Source: Bryobacterales bacterium (GTDB taxonomy: Bacteria; Acidobacteriota; Terriglobia; Bryobacterales; Bryobacteraceae). Taken from it: a stretch of 6,275 bases of DNA. The notes beneath the pieces were generated by a model. It saw only the letters and a program-made list of their open reading frames with translations. It did not search any database and had not been told where the DNA came from. The stretch lies in assembly GCA_030838885.1 (NCBI GenBank), contig JAUZEU010000028.1:1-6275 (forward strand), in the 5' to 3' direction. Shown here one piece after another: positions 1-6,275 of this stretch (position 1 is its first letter; each line of letters starts with the position of its first letter). The translations under genes were made by a program, and so were the position numbers.

Positions 1-2356
1 GAATAACGTCATTCCGCAAAACCGGATTAATACAGTCGGGCTTAACATCGCCAGCAACTTCCAGCCGGCACAGACTGCTCCGGCGTACTACGGCGCGAAT
101 AACGTTACGGCTTCCGCGCAGCTGCCCGCCCGGGCCGTTCAGTACACCGGCAAACTGGATGAAGACTTCACGAGCAAGTGGCGCGCGAGCATCAGCTATC
201 TTCGCTACTACTCGCTTGAGCCGGGCAACACGTGGTTTCCCACCGTTTCAAGCCCGGACCAGTGGCGTTTACTGCGGCGCGTCGATTCCACCCAGCTGAA
301 CAACCTGTATACTCTCAATCCGACCACCATCCTGACGGTTCGGTACGGCTTCAACCGCTTTCCGAATTACAGTTACGACGTAAGCCAGGGTTTTGATCTC
401 GCAAGTCTTGGCTTCAGTCCCTCTTTAGTGAGTCAGGTTCCCAAAGCACTTTCACAGTTCCCCTACGTTTCGATGACGAACCTGTACAGCCTGGGCGTAG
501 ATGACAACAATTCCTTTTACGTTCATGCCTCGAATAACTTCAGCACCAGTGTTGCGAAGTACCTGGGAAGGCATAGTCTGAAAGCCGGCTTCGACTACCG
601 CAAAATCAAAGCGGCCGGCAACGATGCCAACAACGCCGGGGGCTCTTATTCCTTCAACGGCATCTTCACAAAGTCCACTCCCACCAGCGGCGGCGCTGGC
701 GGCGCGGACCTGGCGGATCTCCTGCTTGGTTATCCCTCCGCCAGCGCTATCTACACCTCGACCAAACTGACCGACATAGCGAACTACTATGGCGCGTACA
801 TCCAGGACGACTTCCGCATGTCCAGCAAGCTGACTCTCACTGCGGGTCTGCGCTGGGAGCACGAAGCGGGCTTGTCCGAAGCCAATAACGGCATCGTCGT
901 GAACTTCGACGGCACCGCGGCGAATGCCCTCGCTGCGAACGTAACGGGTATTCAGCCCAAAGGCCAGGTGATCTTCGCCGGCACGAACGGAAAAACCACG
1001 GTCGGCAATCCGTACAGCAGCAAGTGGGGGCCGCGTGTAGGTGCAGCTTATCAGTTCGATTCGAAGACGGTGGTACGAGCTGGGTATGGCATATTCTTCG
1101 CACCCCAGTTTGCGCTGGGTTCGCCCATCGCAACTGTCGGATTCAACCAGACCACCACCTACGTTGCATCCACCGACAACAATCAAACGTCTGCGGGATC
1201 ACTGACCAATCCGTACCCCAACGGGATTCTGCAGCCGATTGGTACCAGCCAGGGAACCGCGACCGGAATCGGCAACAGTTTTACCCTGGTAGATCCTCAC
1301 GCCCGGTCACCCTACGTGCAGCAGTACTCGGTCGACATTCAGCGTCAGCTTCCGTTCGGCATCGCCGCTGAGATCGGCTATGTAGGTTCGAAGTCGAGCC
1401 ACCTTTCTCTGGGTTCTTCCAGCCTGAATGGAAATGCCCTGAACCCCTCACTGCTTTCCATGGGTTCGGCATTAACGCAGTCCGTGCCCAATCCCTTCTT
1501 TGGTCACGGCGGCACCGGCGTCATCGGCACGGCCAGCGTTCAGCGGTCGCAGTTGCTGCTTCCGTATCCGACCTACGGCACGATCAACTACCAGTTCAAT
1601 GACAACAACAAGGCGCTCTACCACTCTTTCATAGCGAAAGCGCAGAAGAGCTACAGCCAGGGCCTTACGGTGCTGGCAACGCTCACGTGGTCGCGGAACC
1701 GGGATGAAAGCTCCGGCGGTGTGGGCAACACATTGAACAGCGGCGCCAAGGGTCCCCAGAACCCTTACGATCTTGGTTCGGAGTACTCGTTCTCCAATAT
1801 CGATTCACCCTTCCGGTTCTCAAGCGCTATCACCTACGAGCTGCCCTTTGGAAAGGGAAAGTCTTTCCTTACCGGCTCGGGTCTTTCGGACTACCTGGTC
1901 GGCGGCTGGGGCATCAACGCTGTCTCGGTTTTCCAGACAGGCTTCCCGCTGCAGATCACCCAGGCAACCAACTTCAACTCTGGTTTCGGTTATGCCAGCC
2001 AGAGGCCAAACGCCACGGGGATTTCGCCCGTCACCAGCGGCAGCCTGGAAGATCGCTTCAACAGCTACATCAATCCGGCAGCGTTCTCCACTGCCCCGCA
2101 GTTCACCTTCGGCAACATCAGCCGTACTCTGGACATGCGAGGACCCGGCCAGGTCAATTGGGATATGTCCGTGTTCAAGAATGTCGTCATTGGCGAGAAG
2201 CTGAAGGCGCAGTTCCGGTGTGAGGCGCTCAACGCAACCAACACGCCGCTCTTCTATGGACCGAACGTATCGTACGGCAGCAGCTCATTCGGCAAAATCA
2301 CCACTCAGGCGAATTTCTCGAGACAGCTCCAGATGGCATTGCGATTCTCATTCTAA
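1..2356 (+). CDS. Oar-like TonB-dependent receptor, C-terminal beta-barrel (5' partial)
   Basis: The reading frame is open from base 2 to the TAA at 2354-2356, giving 784 visible residues with no start in the window. A GTG at 428 is internal, because clearly homologous barrel sequence continues upstream of it. Hallmarks of the large acidobacterial Oar/TonB-receptor group (which usually has an N-terminal carboxypeptidase-regulatory-like domain and plug) are visible: FDLASLGF near residues 134-141, HSLKAGFDYRK at 191-201, DLLLGYPS at 239-246, YYGAYIQDDFR at 262-272, LTLTAGLRWEHE at 277-288, then VVRAGYGIFFAP, YVQQYSVDIQRQLPFG, and near the end NPAAF and FRCEALNATNTP. Alternating short aromatic-rich strands and the terminal LRFSF with a C-terminal Phe fit an outer-membrane barrel inserted by BamA. 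Family members are usually around 1,100 residues or more, so roughly the first third is missing. The substrate cannot be deduced; polysaccharide or peptide uptake, or an envelope role as for Oar, are possibilities. The gene is followed at once by a terminator, so it is the last gene of its transcript. Confidence 0.93.
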   Translation, partial: NNVIPQNRINTVGLNIASNFQPAQTAPAYYGANNVTASAQLPARAVQYTGKLDEDFTSKWRASISYLRYYSLEPGNTWFPTVSSPDQWRLLRRVDSTQLNNLYTLNPTTILTVRYGFNRFPNYSYDVSQGFDLASLGFSPSLVSQVPKALSQFPYVSMTNLYSLGVDDNNSFYVHASNNFSTSVAKYLGRHSLKAGFDYRKIKAAGNDANNAGGSYSFNGIFTKSTPTSGGAGGADLADLLLGYPSASAIYTSTKLTDIANYYGAYIQDDFRMSSKLTLTAGLRWEHEAGLSEANNGIVVNFDGTAANALAANVTGIQPKGQVIFAGTNGKTTVGNPYSSKWGPRVGAAYQFDSKTVVRAGYGIFFAPQFALGSPIATVGFNQTTTYVASTDNNQTSAGSLTNPYPNGILQPIGTSQGTATGIGNSFTLVDPHARSPYVQQYSVDIQRQLPFGIAAEIGYVGSKSSHLSLGSSSLNGNALNPSLLSMGSALTQSVPNPFFGHGGTGVIGTASVQRSQLLLPYPTYGTINYQFNDNNKALYHSFIAKAQKSYSQGLTVLATLTWSRNRDESSGGVGNTLNSGAKGPQNPYDLGSEYSFSNIDSPFRFSSAITYELPFGKGKSFLTGSGLSDYLVGGWGINAVSVFQTGFPLQITQATNFNSGFGYASQRPNATGISPVTSGSLEDRFNSYINPAAFSTAPQFTFGNISRTLDMRGPGQVNWDMSVFKNVVIGEKLKAQFRCEALNATNTPLFYGPNVSYGSSSFGKITTQANFSRQLQMALRFSF

Positions 2357-2387
2357 AAAGGGCGTCTGTGAATCGAAGTTGAGGACC

Positions 2388-2420
2388 AGGGGGCAGGTTA
2401 TTCTGCCCCCTTTCTTTTTT
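2388..2420 (+). terminator. Rho-independent terminator of the receptor gene
   Basis: A perfect 9-bp stem AGGGGGCAG (2388-2396) pairs with CTGCCCCCT (2403-2411) around a 6-nt loop, and is followed by TTCTTTTTT (2412-2420). It begins 31 nt after the TAA of the receptor gene. This is a textbook intrinsic terminator for the plus strand. Confidence 0.93.
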
Positions 2421-2430
2421 GGGTAAATGG

Positions 2431-2497
2431 GGACACGCGGACACCCGAAGCTGTAAAACATTCGGGTCGTAAGGGGCTTTGGACACGCGGACCGCGT
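2431..2497. repeat. REP-like cluster: 12-bp direct repeat flanking an inverted repeat
   Basis: GGACACGCGGAC occurs at 2431-2442 and again at 2481-2492, exactly 50 bp apart. Between them ACCCGAA (2443-2449) and TTCGGGT (2461-2467) form a perfect 7-bp inverted repeat with an 11-nt loop. It can extend by two pairs if C2468 is bulged. The second copy also runs into a small palindrome, ACGCGG-A-CCGCGT (2485-2497). GC-rich, imperfectly palindromic, intergenic and just downstream of a terminator is the usual setting of REP/BIME elements. That identity is inference, since only one cluster is visible here. A stable mRNA 3' structure or chance similarity are alternatives. Confidence 0.45.
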
Positions 2498-2696
2498 CTT
2501 CCCGGTGACGAATCGCTTCTGACGCGCGCAGCTGCACCTGCGTCTTCAACAGATTACTGCATGTTCCCTTTGTCCAGGATCATTCCATTGCCGTGAGTCC
2601 CATTTTTCAAATACACGTCATGGCGGTTTCTTTACACCTTCACCCGGCTGCGTTTGGTCTGTGATGTGCCGCTGTTGGTGCGCCTGGAAATACCTG

Positions 2697-2723
2697 GGGA
2701 TGCTGCGTCTGCAGCCACATCCC
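2697..2723. other. Hairpin downstream of the diguanylate cyclase gene
   Basis: GGGATG (2697-2702) pairs with CATCCC (2718-2723), and the inner CTGC (2703-2706) pairs with GCAG (2711-2714). The loop is GTCT, with a 3-nt bulge CCA (2715-2717). It lies 39 nt past the stop of the minus-strand gene and could stabilise or end that transcript. No T-run follows it on either strand, so it is not a standard intrinsic terminator. Confidence 0.3.
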
Positions 2724-2762
2724 ACAAACCGCGGCCGTGAACGAGTGGTGGCCCCGCCGGCC

Positions 2763-3821
2763 CTACGCTCCGCCTTCCAGCGTCATCGTCCTGGGAGCAG
2801 CCCGGTGCGCCACCCCTTTATCCTCGTAAAGTTGTACGTCCGCGCGTGTCAGGAGGTCTTCCACACTCTCTCCTGCCCGCGCCTGCGCGACTCCTATGGA
2901 GGCACCTACTTCCACCTCCACTACTCTTCCTAAAACGACCACCCCGTGCCTGATCCGCAGCTTCACCCGCAATTTGGCGGCGCGCTGCTGCGCAGCTTCC
3001 TCGTTGCCATTCATCATCAGCAGAAATTCGTCTCCGCCCCATCGGCTTACCGCATCCGATGCACGCGCATCCTGGCTCAGGGTCAACGCAAACGTCTTCA
3101 GAACCTGGTCTCCAGCCGTATGGCCCCAGCGGTCATTTACCCGTTTGAAGCCATCCAGGTCCACCAGAATGACGCATACCAGACTTCCGGCGTCTATGGC
3201 CTTTCGCAGCCGCAATTCTCCTTCGCCACGGTTCAGCACGCCCGTGAGCGCGTCGATTGTCGCGCGATCCTCCGCCTGCTCCAGCCTCTTTTGGAAATCG
3301 CGAAGCTGAAGCTGCATTTCCGAGATCGACGATTGACTCTCGTGCCACATCGATTCCGCCGCGGATCTTAGCGCCCCTACTCGCCTGGTCAGCTCCGTGC
3401 GCATCCGGCCCAGATCCCTCCCGCGCGCCACATGCTGAAACTGAGCGGCAAACTCTTTCAATGTTGCCGAGTGGCTGTCGTTGTGTTCGCTGAGCGTTTC
3501 CGCCGCGGTCGCCAGGGTTGTGATGATGGCATGGAGGTCTTCATCCTTTTGTGCCAGAGCCTCGTCTGACCGCAGCCGGTAATCCTTAAGAACTTCGACA
3601 AGCACTCCCCGGCTGTTTTCGAACGCGCCAGGGTCGGAACCTTCGGATAACTCCCGATAAAGCCTTTGCACCCTGCGCCGGAGCTCCCCGGTCGCCTCCG
3701 CCGCAACCTCGATGGCGTGTTCCTGTACCGCATTCAGTGCTGCGAGATAGCAGGCACGTAGAGCCTGAAAGCGCTGTTCTTCCCGATTGAGCCCTTCTAT
3801 CGTTTTCTTCAGAGAAAGCAT
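2763..3821 (-). CDS. GGDEF diguanylate cyclase with helical N-terminus
   Basis: This is a 352-residue cytoplasmic enzyme predicted to condense two GTP into cyclic di-GMP. The GGDEF domain spans about 185-338. DALTGVLNR is at 190-198. DLDGFKRVND (221-230) supplies the metal ligand D221 and base-binding N229, and GHTAGD ends in D238. The signature RWGGDEF carries GGDEF at 262-266. R253-A-S-D256 lies five residues before GGDEF, exactly where the product-inhibition I-site RxxD belongs. ASIGVA (307-312) and ADVQLYEDK (327-335) complete the fold. All key residues are intact, so it should be active and feedback inhibited. Residues 1-185 are charged and helical, with a likely coiled coil at about 160-185 leading into the catalytic domain. 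No transmembrane segment, PAS, GAF or receiver domain is recognisable. The ATG at 3821 is preferred: the in-frame TAG at 3843-3845 lies just upstream with no other usual start between. The only Shine-Dalgarno-like stretch is a weak GGGA. The gene lies 59 nt downstream of the membrane coiled-coil gene on the same strand, so co-transcription is likely. Confidence 0.95.
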   Translation of the reverse strand: MLSLKKTIEGLNREEQRFQALRACYLAALNAVQEHAIEVAAEATGELRRRVQRLYRELSEGSDPGAFENSRGVLVEVLKDYRLRSDEALAQKDEDLHAIITTLATAAETLSEHNDSHSATLKEFAAQFQHVARGRDLGRMRTELTRRVGALRSAAESMWHESQSSISEMQLQLRDFQKRLEQAEDRATIDALTGVLNRGEGELRLRKAIDAGSLVCVILVDLDGFKRVNDRWGHTAGDQVLKTFALTLSQDARASDAVSRWGGDEFLLMMNGNEEAAQQRAAKLRVKLRIRHGVVVLGRVVEVEVGASIGVAQARAGESVEDLLTRADVQLYEDKGVAHRAAPRTMTLEGGA

Positions 3822-3880
3822 TGCGTACGGTTCCCGAGCGGTCTAACTTTCAGAAATAGTGGGGAAAACTGCGGATTTTC

Positions 3881-4753
3881 TCATTTCTTTGTCACGCCGG
3901 CCTTCTCTCCCGCCTGTTTGTGTTCCATGTCTAAGGTCCGCTCAACGGCTTCTGCGCAACGGGAAAGCATTCCCGCCAGCGGACCCACGCCAGGTTGCTG
4001 CTTGCTCCCGGCTGGCCCGAACAGCAAAGCTGGTTCACCGGAGGCCGATTCCACGGAGCAGGGCTGGTCACCCGATTCAGAAAGCAGTCTGTTGGCGGAC
4101 CGCAGCATTTGAGGAATCGACCCCTGCGGCAGTAATGAAAATGCTGTCATCAACCGGTCGAGTGCCCTCGCTTCGGCGGAGCCGCCCGAATCGACCGTCA
4201 GCTCCTTCCGGACCACCTGCTTACTGACAGAAGCCGCCGGCGCAGGCTGTGTTTTCCCCTGTGTACGCACGAGCAAAGCTGTGAGGCCCAGTGCCGTCGC
4301 GATCAGGACGGCGCACACCCCCAGCATGCGCCTCCGTTCCTGTCGCCCGGCCGCTTCAAGAATGATTGTGTGCCGGGCCGCTGCAGACAGGTTCTCGCTT
4401 AGCCCGGCAATCTGCGTTGAAAGCCGGCCTGTCTCGGCTGTGCGAAGTTTTTTTTCCTCCAGCAGTTGCTGCTCCGCAGCACGGAGCTGCCCCGTTGCAC
4501 TTGCCGCTTGCTCTCGTGCGCGGGCGAGCGCCTTTTCCGATTCCGACGCAAGCTGCAGGGCACGCAGAGTCGTTTTCGACGACGGCTCAGAAGGCTGCCT
4601 TTCCTGCGGCGAACGCACCGTGGTTTTCCGTGCAACACCCGCAGGTTCCTTCCCATGTTCAGGCAGCAGGAACTGCGTCGCCTCTTCGCTCGCCGGTTCA
4701 GTCTCAGTTTTGCCGTTGTTGTCCGGTCGTACGTCCGCCGCAGCCATCCTCAC
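3881..4753 (-). CDS. Single-pass membrane coiled-coil protein of unknown function
   Basis: I do not recognise a family. The 290-residue product has four parts. Residues 1-60 are hydrophilic, Pro/Glu/Lys rich and probably disordered. Residues about 63-140 are Ala/Glu/Arg/Leu rich with heptad-like spacing and few helix breakers, a likely coiled coil. RQERRR (137-142) precedes one hydrophobic segment at about 143-162 (MLGVCAVLIATALGLTALLV). A C-terminal region of about 125 residues contains two cysteines, C232 and C266. The basic cluster before the membrane segment suggests a cytoplasmic N-terminus and a periplasmic C-terminus, where the two cysteines could form a disulfide. There is no cleavable signal peptide and no enzyme motif. 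The frame begins at GTG 4753, but ATG 4747, two codons later, is at least as good, with GGGA about 8 nt upstream of it; an in-frame TGA at 4763-4765 bars a longer protein. Long frames on the opposite strand encode Ser/Arg/Cys-rich nonsense, which supports this strand. The diguanylate cyclase gene follows 59 nt downstream, so a membrane anchor or sensor role for it is possible but unproven. Confidence 0.8.
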   Translation of the reverse strand: MRMAAADVRPDNNGKTETEPASEEATQFLLPEHGKEPAGVARKTTVRSPQERQPSEPSSKTTLRALQLASESEKALARAREQAASATGQLRAAEQQLLEEKKLRTAETGRLSTQIAGLSENLSAAARHTIILEAAGRQERRRMLGVCAVLIATALGLTALLVRTQGKTQPAPAASVSKQVVRKELTVDSGGSAEARALDRLMTAFSLLPQGSIPQMLRSANRLLSESGDQPCSVESASGEPALLFGPAGSKQQPGVGPLAGMLSRCAEAVERTLDMEHKQAGEKAGVTKK

Positions 4754-4963
4754 CGTCCCAAGTCATGGAATTCTCGTGAGAATTACTATCGGCAGAACGG
4801 TGAACAAACTCCAGAGATGTTGCGGCTAAAACAGTCGGGTTCAGCGCCTGGTAATCTGCCCCGTGTGCTGCTCCTGACCGACTTCCGGCTGTGGTTCTGT
4901 TCAGGATGTTCCCTGAGCCTGCCGGGAACGCCACGCCGTTCGAATCGACCGCCGGAGGCCTCC
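4754..4963 (-). promoter_or_regulatory. Likely promoter-bearing gap upstream of the membrane coiled-coil gene
   Basis: This 210-bp gap separates the TPR gene stop from the membrane coiled-coil gene. It is long enough to hold a promoter for the downstream pair. On the minus strand an A/T-richer stretch around 4780-4815 (TTGTTC, then TAGTAAT) is the best candidate, but its match to sigma70 boxes is poor and I do not assign exact elements. A 6-bp inverted repeat, GTTCCC (4908-4913) with GGGAAC (4924-4929), and the palindrome GGAGGCCTCC (4954-4963), which abuts the TPR stop codon, could fold the TPR mRNA end. Neither has a U-tract. Confidence 0.35.
4769..4784. promoter_or_regulatory. Operator-like palindrome upstream of the membrane coiled-coil gene
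   Basis: AATTCTC (4769-4775), a 2-nt centre, then GAGAATT (4778-4784) form a perfect 7-bp inverted repeat. It ends 15 bp from GTG 4753 and 21 bp from ATG 4747. The short spacer and the position close to a likely transcription start suit a dimeric repressor site. Its spacing is unlike CIRCE, which has a 9-nt spacer. The regulator is unknown, and an mRNA hairpin near the ribosome site is the alternative. Confidence 0.4.
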
Positions 4964-6275
4964 TTATCGCGCCTTGCCAGCCACAGACGCGTCGCGAAAT
5001 TCGACCGCCTTTTCCGGTCGGTGCAGGGCGAAGTAAATCTCAGCGAGATCGCTCCGCGCCGAATTCACCCAGCTGGCCGCAGGGTTGATCTGTTTTTTTA
5101 GAATCCGATGCCCTGCGGAAGTCTCTGCCTCTGCCTCCGCAAAGCGCTTCTGCCTCAGCAATGCCCTGCCCAGTTTGACTCGTGCGATTGCTGTATTCAG
5201 GTGATCTGCAGTGAGCGTCGAGGCATACATAGCCAGAGCCTCGCGGAAAAAGTGTTCGGCCCGAACGTTGTCTTTGTCGGCCATGTATGCACTGCCCAAG
5301 TTGGAGAGCGCAGTGCCGATCAGATAGTGTTTGCCTGCATAGACCTCGGCATAGATGTCCGCCATCCGGCGGAAGGCGGTCCGGGCATCGTCATAATGGC
5401 CCTGCATCACGGCGACGTTCCCCAGCTCATTGAGCGCAGAAGCCACCCGCGGATGCACTTTTCCAAACACACTCTCCTGAATGGCGAGTGCCCGATCCAG
5501 CAATTCCACGGCCTCCGGGAAGCGTTTTTGATAAACCAAAGCCCGGGCCACCATAGTAAAGCCTGATGCCGTGCGGTAATGGTTTTCACCGTAGAATGAC
5601 CGCGTAATATCCAGGGCTTGCCGGTGGAATCGCTCCGCTTCTTTGTAGTTTCCAAGATCCTGCTGGATGGCGCCGAGATTTGCAAGAGCGTCTGCGACCC
5701 TGGGGTGGCGTTCCCCGTAAATCTGCCGGCTCACGGTCAGCACGCGGTTATTCAGAGCTTCAGATTCCTTGTAGCTCCCCGCATAGAAATGCACGTTAGC
5801 CAGTTCGTACAGGCTCGATGCCAGATCGGCGGGCGAGCCCCGCGGAACGGAGCGCAGCCTGACCGCTTCTTCGAGCACAGGAATCGCCTGCCTGTAGGCG
5901 CCCTTCTCTTCGAGGATCCGGCCCAGCGCATCCGTCGCGGCTGCCACCTCCGCGCGATCGGGGGGCAGAGCCCGGCGGCTCAGTTCGAGGGCTTCACGAG
6001 CCAGCCGCCCGGCCTCCTCCAGCCTGGCCTGGTCCGTTCGCAGCAAAGCGACCGATATCAGACTCTCCACCACATCTGCGGCATTCGGCACAGGCAGGGA
6101 TTTACGTGTTTCCAGTGCCGAATTCAGCAGCGATTCTGCCTGGTCCAGACTACCGAGCTTCCGGTAAATGTCTCCAAGTGTTTGGTACAGCCCGGCCTGC
6201 GTGACGGCATCGTGATCAAGAGCCCGCGCCTCCTGCACACCCCTGTCAATCAGAGTGGATACACGCATGTCGTGA
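4964..6275 (-). CDS. Tetratricopeptide-repeat protein, probably the C-terminal part of a Ser/Thr kinase-type protein (5' partial)
   Basis: The frame is open from the right edge to the TAA at 4964-4966. Counted from the ATG at 6268, 434 residues are visible. They form about ten TPR repeats, with the motif LG..Y...G.Y.EA.....AL recurring near residues 31, 70, 114, 155, 197, 239, 281, 323, 365 and 407. The last six intervals are exactly 42 residues. This is the kinesin-light-chain type (TPR_10/TPR_12), including the linkers GERHPRVADA, GENHYRTAS and GKVHPRVASA. Such arrays form a curved superhelix for protein binding. The ATG at 6268 is unlikely to be the real start: two more sense codons (His, Asp) precede it to the edge and TCACGAC is not a Shine-Dalgarno. 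Also, STLIDRGVQEA followed by QAGLYQTLGDIYRKLG resembles the junction before the C-terminal TPR array of acidobacterial Ser/Thr protein kinases. From family knowledge the missing part may hold a kinase domain and a membrane segment, but a TPR transcription activator or a stand-alone TPR protein cannot be excluded. It is the first of three minus-strand genes. Confidence 0.88.
   Translation of the reverse strand, partial: HDMRVSTLIDRGVQEARALDHDAVTQAGLYQTLGDIYRKLGSLDQAESLLNSALETRKSLPVPNAADVVESLISVALLRTDQARLEEAGRLAREALELSRRALPPDRAEVAAATDALGRILEEKGAYRQAIPVLEEAVRLRSVPRGSPADLASSLYELANVHFYAGSYKESEALNNRVLTVSRQIYGERHPRVADALANLGAIQQDLGNYKEAERFHRQALDITRSFYGENHYRTASGFTMVARALVYQKRFPEAVELLDRALAIQESVFGKVHPRVASALNELGNVAVMQGHYDDARTAFRRMADIYAEVYAGKHYLIGTALSNLGSAYMADKDNVRAEHFFREALAMYASTLTADHLNTAIARVKLGRALLRQKRFAEAEAETSAGHRILKKQINPAASWVNSARSDLAEIYFALHRPEKAVEFRDASVAGKAR

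Larger units (their letters stand above)
2421..2762. other. Convergent intergenic region, no gene seen
   Basis: These 342 bp lie between the terminator of the plus-strand receptor gene and the stop codon of the minus-strand diguanylate cyclase gene. Short open frames that cross it show no recognisable domain. It holds a 12-bp direct repeat, a perfect 7-bp inverted repeat between the two copies (2431-2497), and a separate hairpin (2697-2723). I see no clear U-tract terminator for the minus-strand genes, no tRNA and no transposase remnant. Confidence 0.75.

Noticed and set aside
428..430. GTG as the start of the receptor gene
   Set aside because: The same frame is open back to base 2 and already encodes typical receptor sequence upstream, so this codon is an internal valine.
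452..1186. Open frame of 244 codons on the minus strand opposite the receptor gene
   Set aside because: The plus strand encodes an unmistakable beta-barrel receptor here. The antisense product has no domain and reflects GC-rich codon bias.
3864..3880. GAAAA-N7-TTTTC inverted repeat between the membrane protein and cyclase genes, as a possible terminator
   Set aside because: Five mostly A-T pairs with no G-C-rich stem and no proper U-tract are too weak to end transcription.
4780..4815. Sigma70-type promoter (TTGTTC / TAATTC) for the membrane coiled-coil gene
   Set aside because: The boxes match the consensus poorly, so I describe the gap as likely promoter-bearing without assigning elements.
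4704..4934. Small minus-strand frame of 76 codons starting in the gap before the membrane coiled-coil gene
   Set aside because: It would start at GTG without a ribosome-binding site, overlaps the start of the better-supported gene in another frame, and has no recognisable features.
4281..5101. Overlapping plus-strand frames of 182 and 211 codons opposite the membrane coiled-coil gene and the gap
   Set aside because: The products are Ser/Arg/Cys-rich with no coherent domain. The minus-strand frame gives a sensible coiled coil and membrane span.

Overview
The window looks like chromosomal DNA from an Acidobacteriota bacterium, probably a Solibacter/Bryobacter-type or other Terriglobia lineage. 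This is inferred from protein style: a very large Oar-like TonB-dependent receptor with the wording typical of that phylum, next to a kinesin-light-chain-type TPR protein of the kind that phylum often fuses to Ser/Thr kinases. No rRNA, tRNA, CRISPR array, transposase or integrase is visible, and no gene is visibly broken internally. Both edge genes are cut by the window.

Layout: bases 1-2356 (+) hold the 3' part of an outer-membrane beta-barrel receptor gene, closed by a strong intrinsic terminator at 2388-2420. Bases 2421-2762 are a convergent intergenic region with no convincing gene. It carries a duplicated 12-bp word, a perfect 7-bp inverted repeat and a second hairpin. From 2763 to the right edge all genes read on the minus strand. 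In transcription order these are a long TPR protein (6275 to 4964, 5' end outside the window), a 210-bp gap with a 16-bp operator-like palindrome, a single-pass membrane coiled-coil protein (4753 or 4747 to 3881), a 59-bp gap, and a soluble GGDEF diguanylate cyclase (3821 to 2763).

How the genes may work together: the receptor is an independent, convergently transcribed unit. The membrane coiled-coil gene and the diguanylate cyclase gene are close enough to share a transcript. They could form a signalling pair, in which the membrane protein senses or anchors and the cyclase, which has a helical N-terminus but no recognisable sensor domain, makes c-di-GMP. The TPR protein is probably the C-terminal part of a larger protein such as a receptor Ser/Thr kinase. 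Its functional link to the other two is only positional. No clearly new system is demonstrated; the most interesting parts are the unrecognised membrane protein, its upstream palindrome and the cyclase pairing.
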